Positions 1 through 10,096 of a stretch of DNA of 64,000 bases are shown here, one piece after another. Under the pieces are notes generated by a model that saw only the letters and a list, made by a program, of their open reading frames with translations, was not told the origin of the DNA and made no database searches. The translations under genes were made by a program, and so were the position numbers. Numbering within the stretch: position 1 is the first letter of the stretch; each line of letters starts with the position of its first letter. Source of the stretch: Saussurea involucrata (Eukaryota; Streptophyta; Magnoliopsida; Asterales; Asteraceae); NCBI GenBank assembly GCA_033807775.1, contig CM066322.1:16791001-16855000 (forward strand), read 5' to 3'.

Positions 1-397
1 CTCCAATGGTATTTGAAGATAGCTTGAAAATGTCTTGAAGAAAAGACTTTAAGATAGCTTGACCATTGAAGACAAAGACTTGAACATGACTTTACTTATC
101 AAAGACTTGATATTTCTCAAACCTTTAAAAAATGAATGTGAGAGAGAAAAGAAAGAGAAATTATATATTGGTGGGACCAACATATTTTTTTATATTATTA
201 ATTTTTTCAAGTATTTTTTAAAAGTTTTACCATTGTGGATGCCCTAACTTTTCTCTATATTCGTATCAATCAATGCTTCTGCACATAAACGAATACTTAC
301 ATTTCTTTTCGATTTGATTTACTATAAAAATATGAATAAATAATAATGACGTGACTATTTAGAATGGTACAAATATAACATCCTTAGATTATACAAC
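1..397. other. AT-rich intergenic DNA, no gene seen
   Basis: AT-rich sequence with only short spurious reading frames; the 62-codon frame at 59-247 has no start context or similarity I recognise. It ends at the target site of the MITE that starts at 401. Confidence 0.6.
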
Positions 398-400
398 TAA

Positions 401-757
401 GAGCATCTCTAACCTTGACACAAAAAAAAACCAAAAACATCAATTATGATGGGCTCAACACAAAAAAAAACATCAACTTCAACCATACTAAAAAAACACC
501 AAATTTATGGACCCCACATTAAAATAACATTATTTCATTTACTATTTGCTATTAATATATATAAGTTATAATATTTATTAATTAAATAATAATACTTTAA
601 AGAGAAAGTGGTGGGATCCATCATATTGGCGTGTCAAATTCACACTGCATATTTGCCGTAGCAATTGAACGGCCGGCGTTTTCTTTTGCCGTTTGCCGGA
701 TGATTGGAGTGAAAGAACCGGCAAAAACTTGATTTTGGCGTACGATTGGAGATGCTC
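401..757. mobile_element. Tourist-like MITE (GAGCATCTC family), TSD TAA
   Basis: The ends are inverted repeats: GAGCATCTCTAACC on the left and the complement of GATTGGAGATGCTC on the right. Both sides are flanked by TAA (398-400 and 758-760), the 3-bp TWA target duplication of PIF/Harbinger-type Tourist elements. It is 357 bp with no coding capacity. A second member of the same family lies at 58362-58737. Superfamily is inferred from TSD and ends only, since no transposase is present. Confidence 0.8.
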
Positions 758-760
758 TAA

Positions 761-1480
761 TGCAACCCATTTATTTACCATCGATTTTCATACAAGACAA
801 TAACTAAACAAGAAAATAAGAAAATGGTTGAATCACATTGATTTTACACTAAAATGAGGTGTAAAATTATATGTGATTCACGCGACTTTTGTGGTGACCT
901 GAGCTTGCGGGTCACGTTGCCCGGATACCCTTGTATTGACCGCTAGTATATAAATTATATGTGATTTTGCACGTGACTTGGTCACTTTTTATCCTTTTAT
1001 TTTGTTATTGTTTGAAGCTCCATATATGATATATATGGAAATGATCGTGTCAGAAATTGAGATTAACGTGAGAAATTTAATAAGTGGATTTGAACGGTTG
1101 ATATTTTTTATCTCACGTCCTCCGATGAATTGAGGCTTAAAAAGAAATTGATCTGATGCATCTTCGTACATCTTATCCCAATAATTATTTCTCATGATAT
1201 CTTCAACTTTATATAATATGTATGAAATAAAATATTTTTCCATATTTGTGTAAACAAAAAATATAAAACTTGAACAAGTGATTAAGGAGGATAAATTATA
1301 GAAAAGTGTACTTTTTTACTTGAAAAAACAGAAAGCTTTAGATTGGTCTGTTATCACAAATCATCTTCACATCCACCAAAGAAAACCCATCCCACCAACC
1401 TTGCTCACTCTCTCTATTTCTTTCAACGACCACCACCACCACCGCCACCTCCACCCACCAACCACCACATTCGTTCATCC
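761..1480. other. Upstream intergenic region of the 1481-2158 gene
   Basis: No gene seen. Most of it is AT-rich. The last 150 bp become C-rich (CCACCACC runs at 1429-1462) directly in front of the coding sequence and are probably 5' UTR. The frame continues open upstream of 1481 as far as 1343, but the proline-run peptide there looks like translated UTR. Confidence 0.5.
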
Positions 1481-2158
1481 ATGGATGAAAAAGAAAACAA
1501 CAAGAACAAGAAAAAGAAACAAAAGCACAAGCACCCAAATGACCAATCCTCTTCCTCCTCCGATTACTCTTTCAAACCCTCATCGGAAGTCAAAGGCCTC
1601 CGTTTCGGCGGCCAATTCATCGTCAAATCCTTCACCATCCGCCGTGCTCGTTCCCTCGAACTCCTCCGCCTCCTTTCTCTCCCACCACCAACAACCGCCA
1701 CCCAAAACAAAACCCCTTCCGTCGTCTTCCCCTCCACCACCGCTTTCCTCCCCACAAACTTCACCATACTCGCCCACCATGCATGGCACACCCTCACCCT
1801 CGGCCTCGGCACCAAGAAATCAAAGGTGGTTCTGTTCGTGTTCGAATCGGAAAAAATGAAGGTGGCTCTGGACCGGTTGTGGCCGGCGGAATTACCCTTA
1901 GGGGAAGTGAACCGGAAACTCATCAGAGGACTCACTGGTTGCGAGCTGGCCCGGTTCAAGTTCAGAAAAGGATGCATCACTTTCTATGTCTATGCCGTAA
2001 GACGAACCGGAAACCTAGGGTTTTCTTGTGCAGATGATCTGAGGGTAATTTTGGAATATGTGGTGGCGTTGAATGATTTCTTGGATCATACCTCTATGCT
2101 CGCCATGCCTAACCAGAGAAGCATTAGCTTCGCTCCCCCTGCGGCCATGGCTCACTAA
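1481..2158 (+). CDS. Conserved plant protein of unknown function, intronless
   Basis: A single-exon gene of 225 codons plus stop. The chosen start is MDEKENNKNKKKK; the upstream in-frame methionine at 1343 would add a low-complexity proline run typical of UTR. The N-terminal 35 residues are lysine/serine-rich and probably disordered. From about residue 37 follows a compact region with FGGQFIVKSF, a proline/threonine-rich loop, then FLPTNFTILAHHAWHTLTLG, LFVFES, LWPAELPLGEVNRKL, and CELARFKFRKGCITFYVYA. I believe this is a family shared across flowering plants, but I cannot name a function and see no transmembrane segment or signal peptide. Codon use is GC-richer than the flanks, as expected for a host gene. 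A (TTC)n tract follows the stop. Confidence 0.85.
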   Translation: MDEKENNKNKKKKQKHKHPNDQSSSSSDYSFKPSSEVKGLRFGGQFIVKSFTIRRARSLELLRLLSLPPPTTATQNKTPSVVFPSTTAFLPTNFTILAHHAWHTLTLGLGTKKSKVVLFVFESEKMKVALDRLWPAELPLGEVNRKLIRGLTGCELARFKFRKGCITFYVYAVRRTGNLGFSCADDLRVILEYVVALNDFLDHTSMLAMPNQRSISFAPPAAMAH

Positions 2159-2181
2159 TGAAATTACCATAATACCACCAT

Positions 2182-2213
2182 TTCTTCTTCTTCTTCTTCT
2201 TCTTCTTCTTCTT
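2182..2213. repeat. (TTC)n microsatellite
   Basis: About ten TTC units in the probable 3' UTR of the preceding gene, 24 bp after its stop. Likely polymorphic in length. Confidence 0.9.
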
Positions 2214-2668
2214 GTTTTTACTTTTCTTGACTGGCGGTTAATATTTTCTTGAAATTAATTTTTTGATTCTATATTTTTGCAATCTGTTTAATGTAACTTG
2301 GGGATCAATTAATGAATGGAGTGTGACATTAAATGTGAATTTCAATGTGATGTTTAAAGTTAAAAAATTTATGGGAAAATGGTGCATGGGTAATGAGAAA
2401 GATCATCTCTGGCACTGCAAATTGAGTATATTAAAAATCGTCGGCAGAATCCCAAGGCACCACGATAACTCTCACTCTGACGTTTGTTCCCCTTTAAGTT
2501 TTTTTTTTAATTATTTTTCTGGAATTTAAAGCTTGGCAAATTGCGATAAATTGCTTGTCTGTTGATGAATATATTGTTAAGTTCGTAAAGATTAGTTGGA
2601 TAATGATATAAAATTATTTTTAAAAAATATGTTGGAGAAAATACAGACGTCAAACATATAGAAGGCAT
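2214..2668. other. 3' flank, no gene seen
   Basis: AT-rich sequence after the unknown host gene, probably its 3' UTR and then intergenic DNA. The 88-codon frame at 2263-2529 has no recognisable features. Confidence 0.5.
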
Positions 2669-2671
2669 TTA

Positions 2672-3284
2672 GGCATTGTTTGGCAAAAAAAAAGCTAGTT
2701 TATAAGCTAGCTTATTTTTTGGTACATGTTTGAATGACTATAAACTAGTTTATAAAATAGCTTTTTGAAAAACTACTTAAAGACATTGTTTGGCAAAAAA
2801 AAAGCTAGCTTATTTTTTGGTACATGTTTGGATGACCCATAAGCTAGCTTTTTGAAAAGCTACTTGGAGTAGCTTATGAGTAGCTTTTGGTAAATATTCC
2901 AATTATGCCCTCATAAATATTAATTATTATTTATTAACTATTTTTTTAATATGTCTTTTTTGGTCATTTAAATGCTTATAAGCTACCTTTTGTCAAACGT
3001 AACTTTTTCATCAGCTAGCTTATCAGCTACCAGCTAGCTTATCAGTCAACAGCTAGCTTATCAACTAGTTTGCCAAACATAGCCAAAGTAGCTTATGAGT
3101 AGATTTTTGTAAATATTCCAATTATGTCCTTATTAATATTAATTATTAACTATTTTTTTAATATGTCATTTTTGGTCATTTAAATGCTTATAAGCTACTT
3201 TTTGTCAAACGTGACTTTTTAATCAGCTACCAACTAGTTTATAAGTTATAAGCTAGTTTATCAGCTAGTTTGCCAAACATAGCC
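2672..3284. mobile_element. Tourist-like element (GGCATTGTTTGGC family), internally duplicated
   Basis: Begins GGCATTGTTTGGCAAA and ends TTTGCCAAACATAGCC, with TTA on both sides (2669-2671 and 3285-3287). The interior is built from AGCTAGCTTATAAGCTAGC-type palindromic motifs. Both arms are present about twice: the left arm at 2672 restarts at about 2783, and the right arm ending at about 3082 is repeated from about 3088 to 3284. It therefore looks like two overlapping or recombined copies. The same family recurs at 58254-60126. Non-coding. Confidence 0.75.
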
Positions 3285-3287
3285 TTA

Positions 3288-3639
3288 GTAGATTAACTCA
3301 TGGTGAGTTATTTTTAATTAGTTTAGGTTTTATCTATTTATTTGTGGATTTGATAAAAACGTAACTCTATCTTTTACAAAAACTTATTGTTTAATCTCAA
3401 TATATGTATTGTGTTGAAAATTCCAAATTGAGTAGTGACTTAAGTGATAAAAATTCGTAGAATTCCTCGAGAGAACGGACCTTCAATTATTTTTTCACTT
3501 ACTATGTGTATTTTCATACAATAAAAACAACTTTACAAAGTTGACACGACGTTACATTATGTCACCTAGGTACAAACATGTACGAAAGTGTATATGGATG
3601 TACCCAATGGTTGATAAGATATCGATAAAAAAAAAATCA
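3288..3639. other. AT-rich intergenic DNA
   Basis: No coding or structural signal seen between the MITE and the putative Helitron start. Confidence 0.5.
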
Positions 3640-6144
3640 ATTACCTATACTATGGACCCAGTTGAGTCCAACTGTTTTTGGATAATCTGAGCCCTTTAAA
3701 CTCAATCCTATTTTCAATCTTGACCGTTCAAAATCATTAAGCCCATTCATTCAGCCCATTCAGCCATATTCCACCATCAGGCATAAACGACCCACTCCCC
3801 TCTCACGTCTTCGCCTTCAACACTGCGACTCCTTCTTCTTCGCCTTCAACCTCCAACTCACTCCCACTCTTTAACCGGCCCACTACTCTCTTAGCCCTCT
3901 AACAACGTCTTCTCCGCTTCAACCTCCATGATTCTTGCTTTCAACTTCCCACGTCTCGTAACTATCTCTGTTGCTATTTAACCTCACCATCAGCCCCTTT
4001 CAAATTGATTCATACCATATATTTGCAATGCTCAGTGCTGTATTAATCGTTTTGAAACCATTTGTTCCCACGGGGGTTTCTCTTCCGACGAGCCCTAGAA
4101 ACCGGAAAATAACAAATCCAGTTAATCTCTAAATTTGTTTCTGATGGCGATGGGCGATATATACATACGGTATATGCAGAAGAGTTCTTCCATCTCCACC
4201 TGCTATTGATTTTGCTTCTTCGGAAGGGAAGATCAACTCTTTGCTCTGACTTCCATGATATGTTTGAATTTTAGGTTTTTATGTTTAATCTTGCTTTTTT
4301 ATTTTTATTTTGACTAGGATTGGGTTTTGTTTAATCTTGCTTTTGTTCCAGTGAGAGAGTCTTGTATTATATGTTTGAAATCTATGATTGATCATGGTTT
4401 TGAGTTCAATTATGGGTATAAATTCTGATAGTTAAGGGATTTGTGATCGTTTTTTGTATTTAATTTGTTTGCAGTTTGTTGTTATTCTTGATTATAGTGG
4501 TTGATCATGCTTTGAGCTTCGACATCATATCACCTGGGTCAAACCCCCTTTTGTGCTTCAATAGTCATCAAATACAAGGTATGGGGTTCTGTTTACTTTG
4601 GACATCATCAATGGATTTTTGCACATTGAACTTGCATATGGTTATATTTATTTTGATTTATTCTGTTGATGGATGGACTCAATATTGTGTGTTTCATGAC
4701 TAATGTTGTTTTTCTATCGATCTACAACTGCAACCACAAATGAACAAACATTATCCAAAAAAAGATGAATGTTGGCAACTTCATTAGCACAGTAATCCAC
4801 CCATCCATACCAAATCATTTTTTAAAGCTCTGTTTATCTATATGTTATTACTAGAAGAAGCAAAGTGTTGCTGACATGCTTCTGTTATTTGATATTAATT
4901 ATTAAGTAATAAGTCTCTTATTTATAAACCATAAGCAGCAAGGCATCGTGCTGGAATTGTAATATTATCAATCAATTTCCTTGAAAATGTTCTCTATTCT
5001 GTAATGCAGGTATGTGGTGATTTATTTTTCTATATTGTATATAAGGCATCGACATCGTGCTGGAATTGTAACTTAAGAGATGATGGCCCTTCAAAGCAGC
5101 GCTTTGCGGTAATTCTTGTGCTAGAATCCCTAGGAGTTGTTACTGGGATGTATGTTGCAGATAATTTTCAGTATTTCATTTCTTCTATGAGTTATCATAT
5201 TAGGTATATGTCAGAACTTTGGTGTACTCTGAAAATCGGTTGTTCTGTTGTCTTTATTGTTTTGGCAGTTGTGTCTTATTCAAGTCAAGAAGTCTTTTTT
5301 TGTGCTTGGTTGACTTGATTCCAATCAAGATGGTCATTTCTATAAACTTAATTCAACATGTATGCTGCTGAATGCTTACCGAGTGTATAAGGGACACTAT
5401 TAGTGTTGCGGAAAGAGTTGCATAAGAATTCGGGTGAATTGTTGATTCTTTTGTATATAAACATTCCAAAAAGATGTTAATTAAGTTTTTGTTTTATATT
5501 TTATATGCATTTATTTCAATATAGAAATGTAGAATGCCTTTATTATATGTAACTATGTTGTCTGAAAAATTATAAATTATATCTTATTAACATAGGAAAT
5601 ATTGATTAACTTTTTTTCAAATTGAGATTTGCTTTGGATTTTGCATTACAGCGGTTTTCTCATGGTGAAAAGTAGTGGCAAAGATCAGAAATGCAGGGCA
5701 AGATACAGGCAGATCTACTGCCAAGAAAAATATTTTAGAAAGATGCATGCATTTGCCATTTGTACCGGTTAATGCTTCCAACACTACATACAAGGCCTCT
5801 ATTTTAAACAACTCCCAAATAAGTGAGACTTGAAATGGATTGTTTACAACATAACCAATTTTAGTCGTATTTATGTAAGCATGTATGTTGTTATAAATGC
5901 TTACATAATGATCTAATAACAATGAATTAAGGGAATCTTGTAACAAGCCAGGTGCTTGCTGTTTGCAGATATACTTATGCAGACTGCTATACATGCACAT
6001 CCTAGATACAAAAACATATGTTTATTATTTTTATGTGTGGAGTTTGTGGGATATATAGTCTTGAAGGTCTATCGTTTGCTCTGCACAAAAGGTTCTGTAC
6101 AAACTATTATGTGTTTTACTATTTTATATATCTGAATGGGATAG

Positions 6145-6227
6145 GTGGGAAGGTGAATGAGGTTCCTGTGATCAGAGTATATGGGTCGACTCCAGCTGGC
6201 CAGACGACCTGTTTGCATATTCATCAA
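6145..6227 (+). pseudogene. REV3: Captured exon of DNA polymerase zeta catalytic subunit (REV3-like)
   Basis: An 83-nt segment bounded by AG before 6145 and GTAAG at 6228 encodes GKVNEVPVIRVYGSTPAGQ followed by TTCLHIHQ. This matches, from memory of the family, the N-terminal exon of plant REV3 (the 'GGKVNEVPVIR.YGSTPAGQ' block). No neighbouring REV3 exons are recognisable, so it is a fragment rather than a gene. Its location inside a Helitron fits Helitron gene capture. A transcript across the element could still splice it because both splice sites are intact. The host REV3 gene is not in this window. Confidence 0.65.
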
Positions 6228-6289
6228 GTAAGATTCTCAGTCATACTCTTTTACAGTTTTGGCGTTTATTTGTGTTTGTATGCTTGAGT

Positions 6290-6550
6290 GTCTGATGACC
6301 AGTTGTTCAAACGACATGCTGTCTTCGTTACCCTCACTTATCTTATCATGTAACATTCTAGGCCATCAAAATGGATTGTTGGTAAGCCCTTACCGGATAA
6401 GAGCCATTTTCCTCACTTACCAAGGTAAGACTCTCGGTCCACGTTATGCCTTTTACCGGGTAAGATTCTTAGTCCTTGTCATGTTCAACCAATAAGGTAA
6501 GTGATATCGGTAAGCACTTACCCGGTAAGCATTTAGAAAGGCCCCTTAGT
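6290..6550. repeat. Degenerate copy of the CTTACCCGGTAAG MITE family
   Basis: Several CTTACC..GGTAAG motifs and a right-end-like CGGTAAGC...GGCCCCTTAG stretch (to about 6550) resemble the intact family members at 33385 and 34836. Boundaries are approximate, and no target duplication could be assigned. Confidence 0.45.
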
Positions 6551-8855
6551 CTTCTCTAAATAGAGCCCCATTACATATTCCACAAGATGGAAATCTGACA
6601 CTAAATTTGGAAGTAACAAGGAAAGCACATATCTTTACAAGCGGATGAAGAATCGCTAAACCAACCTATCATAATGCAACTGCACAGGGGGGCATAGTCT
6701 ATTTAGGCAGTGAGTATGCTGGATTGGTCCCTGAAGAAAGAGTGAAATTTTTTAATGCATGATGTACTATCTTTATTTACGAAATGGTTATGTATTGGGG
6801 TTGTGGATAAACCCCATCTTCTGAATCAATAAAGCTTAATCCACCACCATTTGTATACTGTTCGAGGAGAAATCAAGATTTGACTATTGGTTTTTGTTTG
6901 TAAGATCTTGAATTTACATGTACATTGTGCTATTTTGACTTGTACAAACACTACTAGAGGTATGTGGGTTATGGTTAGATCATAACCTTGGACATTAAGG
7001 GTTCAAGTCTCGAGAAATGTGTTTTTTTATTGTGTATAAATATTATATACTTAAAAAGACATGCAACCAAAGGTTTCAAGATGTGGTTTGAATTTACCTC
7101 ATGAAGATGACTTTTTTTTTGACAGTTTATTTAATTTTCCTGAAGACGATACTCAATTTTCATATGGTACTTAATCTAGAGCAAAGGCTAAAATGATACA
7201 TTCAATCACTTAAACTGATATATTTATACATATAGAACAAAGAACACTTCATCTTATCCAAGTCTATTGAAAGCAACGCCTAATATACAAATGACGATAA
7301 ATAAACTTTGTTGGCATGGAACTTCTAGGGAACAATTTATGTAGCCAAGAGGATGATAATATCTCATCTATGATCAGAGAATCACACGTAGCAGCTGCTA
7401 AAAGATCCCCTGAAAGCTGTAAGGAAGGTATGGCGTGTTCAGTAAACTTTAGATGGGTAAATTTGGACTAATAGTTTTCTGTGTGATATTATACTTAATA
7501 TGGACCAAATGGAGTTCAACCACTTTTGATTTAATCTCAACCCTTTAAATTAAACTTGGACCGTTTAAATTCAATAAGCCCTTCAATCAGCCGTCTTAAT
7601 CGTCCCTCTCCAACTTCTCTTAACCGGCCCACCAAATTCAGTTCAGGCATGACAACTGCAACCCCATTCAAAGAATAATGTGTGTTTTTGTGTTAAATTA
7701 TATCAACTAGAACAAGGCGATGTTTGGTTTCATACTTACAAAATTAAAGGTCATTGTTGTATTTGTACTAATTTTGGTTTACTTAAAAACTTGTGTGTTT
7801 TTTTTCTTAGCAGTCCCAGACTTCTAAATGTGGATGTAGCAGGGAGGGAAGTCAACCTTTTCCAGTATTTTGCTTGGGATTTTTAGCTTGATGTTAAGCT
7901 ATGACATCACGGTTTTTGGTTTCACTTACTTTGGGTTTATTTTTCTTTTTGTTTGTTTGCTTCCTGGTAAGATAATTCTATTTGGGAATTAATCTTTTTT
8001 TGCTTATTGTCTCGTAAATCTTGGAATTTTAGAGATTTGATGATTGCTATATGTTTCATAATATTGGTATATGTTTTATCATATTCGTCTCATGATATAT
8101 TTATTGTAGACAAATCATTTGATTTTTTTTTCAATTGACTTTTGATATGCACTTGGTTATTTTCTCAATGATATTGTATTTTTTTATTTGTGTGGAATTG
8201 GTGTGAGTTTCTCAACACCAATTAATTATTCGGTTGCATAGCGACTTTTGATATAACTATAGACTGTTTGTGTTGGTTTTCAGTTAGGAGAAGTTGTGGT
8301 TAAAACATTATCCTTCACGAGATTTTGGATATGTTTTGTTTGCTCATCATCAAATGGTAGAAACAGTAACAGTCTATGTGCATAAGATTTTGTCTTTTTA
8401 TATACTAAATTAAATGCATGTTCACCAATGCAAGATAAAAGTAGGGTCTACCTTATATATATATAGAATACAATTAAAAAATATAACTTTAGAAATGGTA
8501 ATATCAAATAACCAAATTAAAGTCATGTTGTATCTTAGGTAGAATTATCATATTGGTTATAGTATACTTTAGTGGCATGGAGAATGGTTTGAATGTATGA
8601 GTTCTTTCTCTATATCTCTCGCTCATTACTAGGAAGGGGTTAATAATCTTAAGATGGCAACTCAGATAATCTAGAATATCTTTTGGAGAAGCGCCCGAGA
8701 TTAGCACAAGACTGGCAATCAAAAAACTAAATCTAAATTAAAGTCATGTTGTATACCCGGCCACCGGACGGGTATAACACTAGTTCCAAATGGTGTAAAT
8801 ATGTCAATTATTCACACAAAAGCCTAAAATGATTAATGTAGTTACCTTTTTAATG

Positions 8856-9110
8856 GGAAATTAATTAAAATACCCTAAGTTTGACTCTTTCTTACCAAAA
8901 TACCCTAAATCTCGACAGCTTTACCAAAATACCCTAATTTTCCACGGTGGGCCCCGCGATCGCGGGCCCCAGCCCACGTGTCAAACACTTTCAGCCAAAA
9001 GTCCCGCGGAGGCCCCTCAAGAATGCTCGCGGTACACCTTTGGCCCCTCAAGATTGGCCGCGGTACACTTTTGGCCCCTGTCCCGCGAGGGTACCCCGCG
9101 GTATGCCGAA
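8856..9110. repeat. MULE-1 left terminal inverted repeat
   Basis: An imperfect inverted copy of the segment ending at 22542 (about 22300-22542). The outer 90 bp are AT-rich with repeated 'ACCAAAATACCCTAA' motifs. The inner part is very GC-rich and contains the palindrome CCCGCGATCGCGGG and several CCGCGG sites. Inner boundary estimated by eye. MULE-2 at 60992 has the same organisation. Confidence 0.85.
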
Positions 9111-9376
9111 ATTACATATTTGGTCCCTGAAGTTTGTGGCAAATTTAAAAAAACATAAATGGTCCATATAGTTTTTAGGTTATCATTTTATGTGGTTTTT
9201 AATGTATTGTTTCCTTTCCATTTTAATGTTTTTAATATAGAAACTAATTTAAGAAAATGTTTTCCCATTTTAAGTTATTTAACAAGGAAATTAATTAAGA
9301 AGATCATCTAGAAATTATTGCAAATCATCTTCCCAACCGAAACGGATACAGTGCAGGTAAACAAAGAAATCTATTA

Positions 9377-9949
9377 CTAGAAGGCGTCCTGGATTCCAGT
9401 GATCAAGTTAACCTTTTCCTTGATCACGTCCTCCATTCCCATGTAGTCCGATTCGAATTCTTCTAGTTCCTCTTCAACTTCCTTAATCTCTCGTTGCAGC
9501 TCCCGAACGTGAGCCCTAGTCATGGCCAGTTCTCGTTTCTTCTCCGCTAGATACTCCATTTCCCCCTGCTGAATCCCCCTGTTATGGTTCCACATACCCT
9601 TTACCTTTTCGATATCGGCGTTCGCCTCATCAATGGCTTTTTGCACTAAGGGAGTAATTCGTTGACTTTGTGGAATACCCGTCGACTGGGTACAATGATA
9701 CATTGGTGGGGTTCTCATGCCATTATCGAAGTGGTAATTGTCGCATGCCATCTCCCAGTCTGCTTCCTCCTCAGCCGTGAATGGATAATCGGCCGCAGTT
9801 CGCCCATAGTTTCTCCACTCCTCGTCTGTTTCCGGTACCTTCCAGGTACTCCGGCGAGCTCCATCGTTCAGTGGTTGGTAGGCTGCCGAACGTGAAGTTC
9901 CAGCCACATTCGCCGACCTGTTCCCCCTTGATCTTGAACCTCCAACCAT
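9377..9949 (-). CDS. MULE-encoded coiled-coil protein, unknown function
   Basis: A 190-residue frame on the same strand as the Ulp1-like gene, inside MULE-1 near its distal TIR. Residues 1-35 are Ser/Arg/Gly-rich and basic. Residues 40-80 are acidic with WRNYG and FTAEEEADWEMA. From about residue 118 to 175 there is a long heptad-like, charged helix (EYLAEKKRELAMTRAHVREL and following), so a coiled coil is likely. On the minus strand a TATA-like CTATAAGTAG lies at 10045-10054, about 95 nt before the ATG, and the Copia-A insertion begins only 43 bp beyond that. A self-contained promoter and open frame argue for a real element gene rather than a chance ORF. I recognise no domain; it does not look like MURA transposase. 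It could be an accessory DNA- or protein-binding factor. Confidence 0.6.
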   Translation of the reverse strand: MVGGSRSRGNRSANVAGTSRSAAYQPLNDGARRSTWKVPETDEEWRNYGRTAADYPFTAEEEADWEMACDNYHFDNGMRTPPMYHCTQSTGIPQSQRITPLVQKAIDEANADIEKVKGMWNHNRGIQQGEMEYLAEKKRELAMTRAHVRELQREIKEVEEELEEFESDYMGMEDVIKEKVNLITGIQDAF

Positions 9950-10044
9950 AGTGTTAAGAAAAGCGAGATAATGTTTGTAAACGGTAAGGAGAGAATGTAT
10001 AAAAGATAGATAGCAAGTTGTGAATTACTACTTCATCATGCCAT

Positions 10045-10054
10045 CTACTTATAG
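10045..10054 (-). promoter_or_regulatory. TATA-like box of the coiled-coil gene
   Basis: CTATAAGTAG on the minus strand, about 95 nt upstream of the 9949 start codon. Copia-A starts at 10097, so any more distal promoter elements were displaced by about 4.8 kb. Confidence 0.5.
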
Positions 10055-10096
10055 CCGTGAAAATGTATGTTCTTCATCAGGGATGTGGATATGGTC

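Larger units (their letters stand above)
3640..8786 (+). mobile_element. Putative non-autonomous Helitron with captured gene fragments (Helitron-1)
   Basis: The 3' end is diagnostic. A hairpin with arms ATACCCG and CGGGTAT (about 8752-8775) is followed about 4 bases later by CTAG (8783-8786) and then T, the Helitron terminus and insertion dinucleotide. An almost identical end occurs at 34804. The 5' side is less certain: the block starting near 3650 (TATGGACCCAGTTGAGTCC and following) is shared with copies near 7495 and 23830, suggesting a common 5' end. No Rep/helicase gene is visible, so the element is non-autonomous. The interior holds a recognisable polymerase-zeta exon and other exon-like pieces I could not identify. 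A second 5'-like block at 7495 may mark a shorter nested element sharing the same 3' end. Confidence 0.6.

Noticed and set aside
1320..1980. Overlapping frames on both strands around the 1481-2158 gene
   Set aside because: Shadows of the GC-rich coding region; only the frame with the conserved FGGQF...FYVYA block is protein-like.
7495..8786. Separate short Helitron starting at the second TATGGACC block
   Set aside because: Plausible, but only one 3' end exists here, so it cannot be separated from Helitron-1; left as a comment.
8947..9171. 74-codon frame in the MULE-1 left TIR
   Set aside because: GC-rich TIR sequence; a similar frame in the other TIR is expected from inverted homology, and no gene features are present.
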